Below are positions 6,992 to 13,634 of a DNA stretch of 38,791 bases, piece by piece. The position numbers and the translations under genes were made by a program. Source of the stretch: a virus; IMG/VR virus record IMGVR_UViG_3300028837_003302, positions 1 through 38,791 of that record. One strand, written 5' to 3'. Numbering within the stretch: the first letter of the stretch is position 1; every line of letters begins with the position of its first letter. The notes beneath the pieces were generated by a model. That model did no database searches. It was not told where the DNA came from and worked only from the letters and a program-made list of their open reading frames with translations.

Positions 6992-7309
6992 ATGGAAGAA
7001 GAAAAAATTGAAACAATAGAGAAAGCGACAGTCAAGATGTTTCTCATCAACGAATATAACAATCATCTTCTAAGGTATGTGAAAGCTTTGGTTGAGGCGA
7101 CTTTTACAGCGGGAAGACCTCAAGACGAAATAGTGTTGACGATTATACAAGAGAGTGGAAACCCACAGATTCCTGGGATAGAAAGGAAAATAAAAGCCAA
7201 AGAAGCCCAGAAAAGAGCCCGAGACAGCATAGACAAGCAAGATAGTATCTTAAAAGTCATTGAAAGGTTGATAAAAGAGGAAGATAAAAAAGAAACAAAG
7301 TTTGAATAA
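6992..7309 (+). CDS. Unknown protein encoded between groES and groEL
   Basis: A 105-residue, strongly helical and charged protein. Residues about 15-50 include FLINEYNNHLLRYVKALVEATF, and about 65-105 form a Lys/Glu/Arg-rich helix. No motif is recognised. It begins 7 nt after groES and its stop lies 1 nt before the groEL start, so it is co-translated with the chaperonin. Position suggests a substrate adaptor, a chaperonin modulator or simply a passenger; nothing in the sequence decides this. Confidence 0.55.
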   Translation: MEEEKIETIEKATVKMFLINEYNNHLLRYVKALVEATFTAGRPQDEIVLTIIQESGNPQIPGIERKIKAKEAQKRARDSIDKQDSILKVIERLIKEEDKKETKFE

Positions 7310-7310
7310 C

Positions 7311-8918
7311 ATGGCAAAACAAATACTATTTAGCAACAAAGCTCTAACAAAACTTAAAAAAGGGATAGATATATTAGCGAGTGCAGTGCGCGGAACCCTT
7401 GGACCAAAAGGTAAAGTTGTAGTTTTTAAACGGGGAGAAAATACCTTTGCTGATGATGGTGCAACCATTGTCAATCAGATGGAATTAAAGGATCCAGTTG
7501 AGGCCATGGGGTCGGATTTGATAAAAGATGTTGCCACAAAAACAGACAAGGAAGCAGGGGATGGAACCACGACATCAATCGTCTTAGCTCAGTTCATCCT
7601 AAAGGAGGGATTGAAGGCGATTGCGGCAGGAGCGGACACACTTATTCTTCGAAAGGGATTGAGTGAAGCATTGAGGATAGCAGTCGAAACAATTAAGAAG
7701 ATTTCCAAACCTCTTAAGAATGGAAATGACATTTCAAACATAGGGACAATTGCCTCGAAAGATAATGAGATAGGGAACATAATATCGGAAATCATCAAGA
7801 AAGTCGGCAGGGAGGCTATCATAGCTGTGGAAGAATCAAATGTGATCGGAATGAGCTATGAGATAGTCAAAGGACTCCAATTCGAACATGGATTTATTTC
7901 ACCTTATATGATGACGCATCCAGATAGAGGAGAAGCAATCATTGACAAACCCTACATTTTGACCACAAGCCAAGTGATAAGCACAAACCAAGACATTGTG
8001 AATATACTGGACGAAGTGATACGTTCAGATAGCAAGTCAATAGTAATAATAGCAGATGAGGTTTCTGGAGAAGCATTGCCAACATTAGTTATAAATAAAC
8101 TACAAGGAAGGATAAGGGTGGCTGCAGCAAAAGCTCCTGGATTCGGAGACGAGAAGATGGAACGATTAGAGGATATGGCCATACTGACAGGTGCTAAACT
8201 TATAGCTGAAGAGACCGGAATCAAAGTTGAGGATACAAAGTTGGAAGATTTAGGCCGGGCAGACAGGGTAATCCTGTCCAAAGACAAGACAATCATAGTA
8301 GGAGGAAGAGGAAAGAAATCGGAAATCCAAAAAAGAATAAATCAGCTGGAAACACTCATTAAGAACGAGAAATCAGAGTATCGCAAGGAAATGATGAAGA
8401 AAAGACTGGGGAAACTGAAAGGAGGAGTGGCAATAATTAAAGTCGGGACGATTTCCGAGCAGGAGAACAAAGAGAAGAGATTCAGGATAGAGGATGCTGT
8501 CAAAGCCACAATGTCGGCCATAGAGGAAGGAATAGTCCCAGGGGGAGGAGTGGCGCTCTTGGAATCCTCAAAGAGAATAGAACAGAAGGCAGAAAGAGAG
8601 AAGAACATCAACTTTAGAATGGGAATGGAAATCCTTGCCCAAGCGATAAAAGAACCAGCATACCAGATAGTGAGGAATGCCGGCGGCAAAGAAGACGTAG
8701 TTATTTCAAAGGTCGAGGAAGGCAGGAAGGAAAACTCGTCATTCGGATATAACTCGGACAACGAGACATACGGAGATTTGTTCAAGATGGGAGTGATTGA
8801 TCCGGCTAAAGTAGTGAGAGTGGCATTGGAGAATGCGGTATCAGTAGTGTCTCTATTCCTGATAACCGAGGCGGTGATAGCCGACCTGCCGGAGGAAAAT
8901 AAGAAAAAGAAGAAATAA
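7311..8918 (+). CDS. groEL: Phage-encoded GroEL chaperonin
   Basis: A 535-residue group I chaperonin. I chose the ATG at 7311 (MAKQILFSNKAL) over the in-frame ATG at 7302 because it matches the family N-terminus. Key motifs are GTLGPKGK, ADDG, EAGDGTTTS (ATP site), KAPGFGDEKME in the apical domain and IEDAVKATMSAIEEG followed by VPGGGVALL. The three aspartates expected for ATP hydrolysis are present. The C-terminus ends ENKKKKK instead of the Gly-Gly-Met tail that normally lines the cavity. With groES it should form a complete folding machine, probably for capsid or other large virion proteins. Confidence 0.95.
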   Translation: MAKQILFSNKALTKLKKGIDILASAVRGTLGPKGKVVVFKRGENTFADDGATIVNQMELKDPVEAMGSDLIKDVATKTDKEAGDGTTTSIVLAQFILKEGLKAIAAGADTLILRKGLSEALRIAVETIKKISKPLKNGNDISNIGTIASKDNEIGNIISEIIKKVGREAIIAVEESNVIGMSYEIVKGLQFEHGFISPYMMTHPDRGEAIIDKPYILTTSQVISTNQDIVNILDEVIRSDSKSIVIIADEVSGEALPTLVINKLQGRIRVAAAKAPGFGDEKMERLEDMAILTGAKLIAEETGIKVEDTKLEDLGRADRVILSKDKTIIVGGRGKKSEIQKRINQLETLIKNEKSEYRKEMMKKRLGKLKGGVAIIKVGTISEQENKEKRFRIEDAVKATMSAIEEGIVPGGGVALLESSKRIEQKAEREKNINFRMGMEILAQAIKEPAYQIVRNAGGKEDVVISKVEEGRKENSSFGYNSDNETYGDLFKMGVIDPAKVVRVALENAVSVVSLFLITEAVIADLPEENKKKKK

Positions 8919-8922
8919 AATC

Positions 8923-9099
8923 ATGATGAAATTCCAGTACAGAGACTTAATAATGAAGATACTGGATGAAGTGGATCCAGATATTAAAATAGAAATGCTG
9001 ATGTTGGGAGAATGGGGAAATGAAGCGTGGACTCTGTTGCCCGATCCTGCCCAGACGATTTTAAGATGGCAAGAATTAAGGGATAGAAAAAAGAAATGA
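8923..9099 (+). CDS. Short hypothetical protein after groEL
   Basis: A 58-residue ORF beginning MMKFQYRDLIMKILDEVDPD, with two Trp-containing segments (GEWGNEAWTLLPDPAQ). It follows groEL by 4 nt in the same operon. An alternative start is the second Met at 8926. Helical and amphipathic; no family is recognised. Confidence 0.45.
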   Translation: MMKFQYRDLIMKILDEVDPDIKIEMLMLGEWGNEAWTLLPDPAQTILRWQELRDRKKK

Positions 9100-9148
9100 A
9101 ATTATGTTAAAAATATCCAACTCCTTGAATTAAAAAGGAAAAAGAGAA

Positions 9149-9376
9149 ATGAAAAAGAAAATAGAGTTTGAAGGATACAATCCATTTATCAGGCAATTAA
9201 GAACTGACAAAGGTTGGCGGGTAGAGTTTGACATCTCTCAAAACGACTACGATAAAATTAAAGACTTGCCGAAAATCCAGGAAAAGAGATTGAAAATTGC
9301 TATCGAGGAATTGGAAGACCAACCGATAAAAACAAAGTCCCTCGGAAGATTAAAGGGAGAAATTAAGAGTCTATGA
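9149..9376 (+). CDS. Small protein, unknown function
   Basis: A 75-residue basic protein of mixed strand and helix: FIRQLRTDKGWRVEFDIS, then a helix LPKIQEKRLKIAIEELEDQP. The ATG is preceded by AAAAAGAGAA, a weak ribosome site. Its stop overlaps the terminase small subunit start in ATGA, so it belongs to the packaging operon. No family is recognised. Confidence 0.5.
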   Translation: MKKKIEFEGYNPFIRQLRTDKGWRVEFDISQNDYDKIKDLPKIQEKRLKIAIEELEDQPIKTKSLGRLKGEIKSL

Positions 9377-9903
9377 CGGAGAACAAACAAGAAACAACAA
9401 AAGAAAGTCCAAAACAAGGAAATGCATTCCTGATTTACCTTCGATTAGGGAGTGAAAGAAGTTTAGTAAGAGTTAGGCAGGAGTTAGGTAAAAAAGGCAT
9501 AAAAATAAGCGAAACGAGCTTGGCCAAATGGAGTAAAAAGTATGAATGGGTAAAGAGAGTCCAGGCGATGGATGAGGAGTCGCAAAGGATAGCAGAGGAG
9601 GCAATGGTAAAGAAAGCAACAATCAAGAAAGCAGAAATGTTTCTCTATTTTCAGAATGTATTAAAAGCAGCCAATGCAGGACTTCTTTCCGGGAAAGTAG
9701 TTCCAACCCCAGGAGACTTCAAGAAAGTGTGGGAGATGATGAGAATAGAACAGGGAAAGTCAATCGGCCAAGAAACAATGCCAACAGTGGCCCCTGCAAT
9801 AAACATCTTCTTGACTAAGAACGAGAAGGTGATAAAGGTCGTGCGAGAAGCCCAAGAGAACTTGAGAAATGTTCTCGAGGGAGAAATAAAAGAAGAGAAA
9901 TAA
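9373..9903 (+). CDS. terS: Putative terminase small subunit
   Basis: A 176-residue protein. Residues about 20-60 contain a helix-turn-helix ending ISETSLAKWSKKYEWVKRVQAMD, a pattern frequent in phage small terminases, where the domain recognises the packaging site. A long helical middle (about 65-95) fits oligomerisation. It lies upstream of the large terminase, with four small genes between. The call rests on the HTH pattern plus position. Confidence 0.65.
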   Translation: MTENKQETTKESPKQGNAFLIYLRLGSERSLVRVRQELGKKGIKISETSLAKWSKKYEWVKRVQAMDEESQRIAEEAMVKKATIKKAEMFLYFQNVLKAANAGLLSGKVVPTPGDFKKVWEMMRIEQGKSIGQETMPTVAPAINIFLTKNEKVIKVVREAQENLRNVLEGEIKEEK

Positions 9904-9905
9904 AA

Positions 9906-10169
9906 ATGACTGAAACAATAACATTCCTAATAGGATTCATCTTCGGCTATGGAATAGCTTCGTTATTATTGAGCAGGAAAAGATTCATAGTCAAGACAAG
10001 CGAAAAAGGAGAAACTACAATCGAGCAGATAGGAAGGCCAAAGCAGAAGATGGAATTTTTACCAGAGATAAGCCAGCAACAATTGGAGGACATTGAGAGG
10101 CCGACTCGTCTCCAGAACTTCTTGAGTAAATTTAAGAAGCCCGCAAAAGAAGAGGAAGAAGAATTATGA
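9906..10169 (+). CDS. Small membrane-anchored protein, unknown function
   Basis: An 87-residue protein with one N-terminal membrane segment (about residues 4-22, ITFLIGFIFGYGIASLLL), then a basic stop-transfer SRKRF and a soluble tail ending in KEEEEEL. It starts 2 nt after terS and overlaps the next gene by ATGA. It is unusual to find a membrane protein between terminase genes; a role in superinfection exclusion or host membrane modification is possible but unsupported. Confidence 0.55.
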   Translation: MTETITFLIGFIFGYGIASLLLSRKRFIVKTSEKGETTIEQIGRPKQKMEFLPEISQQQLEDIERPTRLQNFLSKFKKPAKEEEEEL

Positions 10170-10450
10170 TATCTTACAAACTCGCAAAACAATTAAAAGA
10201 GGCGGGGTTTCCGATCAAGAGGGTAAGTAATTCTGATTTTGCTTACGTTCCTACCCTCTCTGAACTTATTGAGGCGTGTGGAGATAGATTTGGAGAGCTT
10301 ACTAAATGGCGTGGTGATAAGTGTTGGTCGGCTGGTGGGGGGAAAATGGATGGAGTGGATGAAATTGCTTGGGAGTTTGAATCAATCGGCAATACCCCCG
10401 AAGAAGCAGTCGCTAAACTTTGGTTTAAATTAAATAAAAGAAAGGTATGA
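10166..10450 (+). CDS. Conserved phage protein, unknown function
   Basis: A 94-residue protein. The arrangement LAKQLKEAGFP, YVPTLSELIEACGDRF, a Trp-rich centre and GNTPEEAVAKLWFKLN is typical of a small family I have seen in many phage genomes, without a known role. It overlaps both neighbours by ATGA, so it is tightly coupled. The bases are more AT-rich than the terminase genes, suggesting recent mosaic exchange. Confidence 0.6.
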   Translation: MISYKLAKQLKEAGFPIKRVSNSDFAYVPTLSELIEACGDRFGELTKWRGDKCWSAGGGKMDGVDEIAWEFESIGNTPEEAVAKLWFKLNKRKV

Positions 10451-10692
10451 TACATAGCTATAAACAAGATTTAGAAAAAAGATTTGGGATAAAGGCAAAA
10501 AACTCTACTTTGTCAAAAGATTTAAAAGTGGAGAACGGATGGCTTGCCAAGGGAATGGAATGTTTAGTAGTTAGCGATAGAGACTTTATTAAATGCTTCA
10601 ATAAAATGAAGGGGCCTCTTAAACTTGTCTTGCTGAAAGCTCTTTGGTATAGGGGAGTACCAATTATCTCTGAATCAAGAAATGACAACTGA
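10447..10692 (+). CDS. Small basic protein, unknown function
   Basis: An 81-residue protein with a basic N-terminus (MIHSYKQDLEKRFGIKAK) and a hydrophobic helix near the C-terminus (KLVLLKALWYRGVPII). The start overlaps the previous stop by ATGA and the next gene overlaps its end by 11 nt. No family is recognised. The double overlap supports it as a real gene. Confidence 0.5.
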   Translation: MIHSYKQDLEKRFGIKAKNSTLSKDLKVENGWLAKGMECLVVSDRDFIKCFNKMKGPLKLVLLKALWYRGVPIISESRNDN

Positions 10693-11218
10693 AACCGAAC
10701 GCCTCAAAAAACGCACCGAAGAAATCCAAGAGGACTTGAGAAAGGATAGAGAGAGGAGAAAGCCAAAGCCGAATGAGAACATGGATAGGGACATTCCTGA
10801 TTTTGTAAAGTCTTTTGATTTCTGGTGTGATACTTGTCAAGAGGATTTTACCTCTTCGGCCAGAAAGACGAGATACCGACTGGAAGGAGATGTAATAGCG
10901 ACATTACGAGGAGAGTGCCCGAATTGCGGAGAGGTAGCGATAAGGTATGCCACGCACCGGGACCAAGACCCCTACTATCAGAAGTCATTGAAAATCCGCC
11001 GGCAGAGAAACCAGTACATAATAGAGATGTTGCAAGGTAGGGAATACGGATTCAAAACCCATTACGGAGACCCAGACGCAGAAATGAATAAAACAATAAT
11101 GAGAGAGGAAGAGAGAATAATGAGAGCCGATTTGGATACTGGACTCAAAGGGCAATCATTAAGGGCCAAAAGAAAATTAGAAGAGCTTCATCGACTAAAA
11201 GATTGGGGGAGATTATGA
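10682..11218 (+). CDS. Zinc-ribbon protein next to the terminase
   Basis: A 178-residue protein. The N-terminal third is a highly charged helix. In the middle, CDTC (about residues 49-52) and CPNC (about 80-83) flank a beta region and form a four-cysteine zinc ribbon. A helical basic tail follows. It lies directly upstream of the large terminase, so a DNA-binding or packaging role is plausible. The start overlaps the previous gene by 11 nt and the stop overlaps a tiny coupled ORF at 11215 by ATGA. Confidence 0.6.
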   Translation: MTTETERLKKRTEEIQEDLRKDRERRKPKPNENMDRDIPDFVKSFDFWCDTCQEDFTSSARKTRYRLEGDVIATLRGECPNCGEVAIRYATHRDQDPYYQKSLKIRRQRNQYIIEMLQGREYGFKTHYGDPDAEMNKTIMREEERIMRADLDTGLKGQSLRAKRKLEELHRLKDWGRL

Positions 11219-11295
11219 GATATATAAAAACTATAGGAAGGGAAAGCCACATAAACAGCCTTGGGGTATGCATATTGAAAGATAAAAAAACATGA
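11215..11295 (+). CDS. 26-codon coupling ORF between zinc-ribbon gene and terminase
   Basis: The ATG overlaps the upstream stop (ATGA at 11215-11218) and its own stop overlaps the terminase start (ATGA at 11292-11295). The peptide would be MRYIKTIGRESHINSLGVCI plus six residues. It is probably a translational bridge carrying ribosomes across the 73-nt gap rather than a functional protein, though a small protein cannot be excluded. Confidence 0.35.
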   Translation: MRYIKTIGRESHINSLGVCILKDKKT

Positions 11296-12884
11296 AACAC
11301 GACATTAAAGATTTATCAATACCGCATTGGGTGATAGACAACGAGTTTATTAACGAGAGGGGTGAGATTCTTGAATTTTGGAATCATCTTTTTTTATATG
11401 ACATCCTGATGGATACCTCGCAGATTCAAGTGGTAAAAAAATGTGCCCAAGTCGGGGTGTCGGTGACGGAAACCCTGAAGGCGTACTTCGTAGCCCAGAA
11501 GGGAATGATGAATGTCATCTATACAATGCCGTCGGATACCGACGTCAGCGAGTTCGTCAAGACCAAGGCCGACATGATATTCCAATCCAATGAATTGCTG
11601 AGAAGCCAGTTCAGTAGCGACACCGTAGGACTAAAAAAGATAGGGGAGAGATTCATATACTACAAGGGGACGAGATCAAAGACCGCCCCTCTTTCAACAA
11701 GTGCCGACCTACTCATCCACGACGAGATGGACAGGAGCGACCTGGGAATCATCGAAAAGTACCGGTCAAGAATATCAGCATCGAAGTACAAAGGAATATG
11801 GTATATCTCCAACCCGAGCCTGACGGGAATCGGGGTGGACGAGATCTGGAAAAAATCGGATATGAAAGAATGGTTTGTTAAATGTCCGTATTGTGGGGAA
11901 GTACAAACTCTTACATGGGGAGAAAATGTTGACAAGATAAGAAAGATCTATGTTTGTAAAAAATGTGGGAAAGAGTTAAGTGATAATGTAAGAAGGGTAG
12001 GACGATGGATTGCAACAAACCCAGGAAAAGAGATATCAGGATACCACATCTCGCAAATGATGGCGCCGTGGATCTCAGCAAAAGACCTGATTAAGGAAAG
12101 GCAAGAAAGAGGGGAAGAATACTTCAGGAACTTCATACTGGGAGAGGCATACAGCGTAGGAGAGGAGGCGAATATTCGACAGGCGATTCTCGACGTCTGG
12201 ACTCCGAAGCCGATCGATGTAGAGCCGTTCTTTATGGGAATCGACATCGGAATCGAGAAACACTATGTGATTGGATCGCGAGAGGGGATCTTCAAAATAG
12301 GAGTCTGCAAAAGCCGGGAGGAGTTGGAAGCGATAATAGAAAAATACAATCCTGTCTGGGTAATGGATGCTGGCCCAGAAAGAACATGGGCAGAGGAGTT
12401 CAGGAAAAAATATCCCAGAGGATTCTTGAATTTCTACCGGAAGGACAAACCTCGGGCTGAAATAATAAAGTGGGGGGGATACAGTAAGGGAGTGGAAGAC
12501 AAGAAAAATTGGGGATATATCTGGACGGACAGAACAAGAATTATCGACAAGACGCTTTATGAAATCTTAAAAGGAAACACCCAGTTCTCATTGACTCGGG
12601 AGGATTTGGAGAGATACATCAGGCACTGGGAGAGCATGCGGAGAATAGTTGTGCAGACTCCAGACAAGACTGAGAGATACATTTGGGAATCATCAACTGG
12701 GGTGGATCACTTTGTTCATGCGACGGTCTATTATTTGATCGCCACACAAAGGGGAATGGCAAAAATGGAATTCATTCCAGAAAAAGAAGGCAAGAAAGAG
12801 ATAATTGAGAGGACAGAAACAGGATTCAGAATGAGACCCCTTCGGGAAATAATCGAAGAACGCCAACAAGAAGATGAAGGATAA
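11292..12884 (+). CDS. terL: Terminase large subunit, GpA-type
   Basis: A 530-residue DNA-packaging motor and nuclease. VVKKCAQVGVSVTETL (about 47-62) is a Walker A variant typical of lambda GpA-like proteins, and ADLLIHDEMDRSD (about 138-150) the Walker B. SNPSLTGIGVDEIW is followed by a zinc ribbon with CPYC (198-201) and CKKC (222-225), as in GpA. The nuclease domain starts at FMGIDIGIEKH with D318, with a second acidic site in VWVMDAGPE. It packages DNA into the prohead through the portal encoded at 13635. The N-terminal third is GC-rich compared with its neighbours. Confidence 0.93.
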   Translation: MKHDIKDLSIPHWVIDNEFINERGEILEFWNHLFLYDILMDTSQIQVVKKCAQVGVSVTETLKAYFVAQKGMMNVIYTMPSDTDVSEFVKTKADMIFQSNELLRSQFSSDTVGLKKIGERFIYYKGTRSKTAPLSTSADLLIHDEMDRSDLGIIEKYRSRISASKYKGIWYISNPSLTGIGVDEIWKKSDMKEWFVKCPYCGEVQTLTWGENVDKIRKIYVCKKCGKELSDNVRRVGRWIATNPGKEISGYHISQMMAPWISAKDLIKERQERGEEYFRNFILGEAYSVGEEANIRQAILDVWTPKPIDVEPFFMGIDIGIEKHYVIGSREGIFKIGVCKSREELEAIIEKYNPVWVMDAGPERTWAEEFRKKYPRGFLNFYRKDKPRAEIIKWGGYSKGVEDKKNWGYIWTDRTRIIDKTLYEILKGNTQFSLTREDLERYIRHWESMRRIVVQTPDKTERYIWESSTGVDHFVHATVYYLIATQRGMAKMEFIPEKEGKKEIIERTETGFRMRPLREIIEERQQEDEG

Positions 12885-13065
12885 AATTATAAAAGAAGAA
12901 AAAATAAAAGAAGAAATTAAAGTATTGATGGATGAAGGATTTTTCGATTTGAAAAGCGGGCAAGTTGTCATCAACAAAAACAACGGAGTAATACAAAATA
13001 TAAAATTTGTCACCACTCCTTATGAAAGAGGAAAGGGGCTTGACAAAGAAATAGAAAAGAGATAA
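12874..13065 (+). CDS. Small charged protein, unknown function
   Basis: A 63-residue protein, Lys/Glu-rich at both ends with a central strand pair (GQVVINKNNGVIQNIKFV). It overlaps the terminase end by 11 nt and is probably translated by reinitiation. No family is recognised. Confidence 0.5.
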   Translation: MKDKIIKEEKIKEEIKVLMDEGFFDLKSGQVVINKNNGVIQNIKFVTTPYERGKGLDKEIEKR

Positions 13066-13076
13066 AATAAAACAAA

Positions 13077-13409
13077 ATGAAAAAGACAATAATTGTGGCA
13101 ATTATATTGCTATCATTACTAATTCCGAGAACGACTATTCTTGCCTCACCAGTGGATGTTGAGATGGAAATACTAAGAATAAAGATAAGAATACTTGAAT
13201 TACAGATACAACATCTCTTGGCAATGATACAAGAAATACAACTTAAAAAAGGGATGGTGGTTGAAGACAATTCGGAAATTGTTCCCGAAATAGAAGTACC
13301 AATCACAATGCCAGAAATACCAGGGCCTCAACAAAGAGTCCAAGATTGTTTATTACAATATCCAAACCAACCGCAATATTGTGATTTTTCCGGATGTGCC
13401 CAAGAATAA
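13077..13409 (+). CDS. Secreted coiled-coil protein with C-terminal cysteines
   Basis: A 110-residue protein. It has a Sec signal peptide (MKKTIIVAIILLSLLIPR, cleavage probably after ILA or LAS near residue 24), then an amphipathic helix (VEMEILRIKIRILELQIQHL) likely to form a coiled coil, a Pro/Glu/Ile-rich linker and a tail with three cysteines (DC...YC...GC) that could form disulphides outside the cytoplasm. The signal peptide plus short coiled coil resembles many secreted proteins of Patescibacteria. A role in surface modification, exclusion or lysis is possible. It ends the packaging operon, before the HNH remnant and promoter. Confidence 0.6.
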   Translation: MKKTIIVAIILLSLLIPRTTILASPVDVEMEILRIKIRILELQIQHLLAMIQEIQLKKGMVVEDNSEIVPEIEVPITMPEIPGPQQRVQDCLLQYPNQPQYCDFSGCAQE

Positions 13410-13416
13410 AGTATGA

Positions 13417-13491
13417 AGAAATGAGTTAAATGGAATTACTTTATGTAAAGATTGTCATAGAAAAGAACATAATTTCAAAAATTGGCTTTAA
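13417..13491 (+). pseudogene. C-terminal remnant of an HNH endonuclease
   Basis: Read in frame, the 24 codons before the TAA at 13489-13491 give RNELNGITLCKDCHRKEHNF plus four residues. The LCKDCHRKEH segment is the standard end of a zinc-binding HNH nuclease and is close to VLCNRCHHKEH in the HNH gene at 38471. There is a stop (TGA at 13414) just upstream in the same frame and no start codon, so only the tail of a decayed nuclease remains, next to the late promoter. Confidence 0.65.
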
Positions 13492-13495
13492 GCTC

Positions 13496-13523
13496 TTGAC
13501 AATCCTTCTTGATAAACTATAAT
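13496..13523 (+). promoter_or_regulatory. Consensus sigma70 promoter before the structural genes
   Basis: TTGACA (13496-13501), 16-bp spacer, TATAAT (13518-13523): both hexamers are perfect. Transcription should start near 13530. It is the strongest promoter match found in the window and lies before the portal gene, so it is a candidate late promoter. It is followed within about 100 nt by a strong terminator. Confidence 0.8.
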
Positions 13524-13529
13524 TCAATA

Positions 13530-13630
13530 ATAGATGCCCTAACCAGTGGCAATGTGAAATAACATTCTACCAACGGCGGGCAACCATATAACCTAATTTT
13601 TAATTGGGGCATGTGGTTGCCCGCTTTTTT
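13530..13630 (+). ncRNA. Putative ~100-nt small RNA or attenuated late leader
   Basis: This is the transcript predicted between the consensus promoter and the T tract at 13625-13630. It would carry TGCC (13535-13538)/GGCA (13548-13551), AATGT (13551-13555)/ACATT (13562-13566) and the long terminator stem. It could act as a free small RNA, or as a leader whose terminator is overcome by an antitermination factor to express the structural genes. Confidence 0.5.
13576..13630 (+). terminator. Strong intrinsic terminator before the portal gene
   Basis: GCGGGCAACCATAT (13576-13589) pairs with ATGTGGTTGCCCGC (13611-13624): 14 bp with one G-T pair, followed by TTTTTT (13625-13630). It ends the terminase-region transcript but also lies downstream of the promoter at 13496, so the promoter is attenuated. 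The in-frame ATG at 13611 lies within this stem. Confidence 0.85.
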
Positions 13631-13634
13631 AATT

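Noticed and set aside
7302-7310. Upstream ATG for groEL
   Set aside because: It would add three residues before the conserved MAKQILF start and overlaps the preceding gene; 7311 fits the family.
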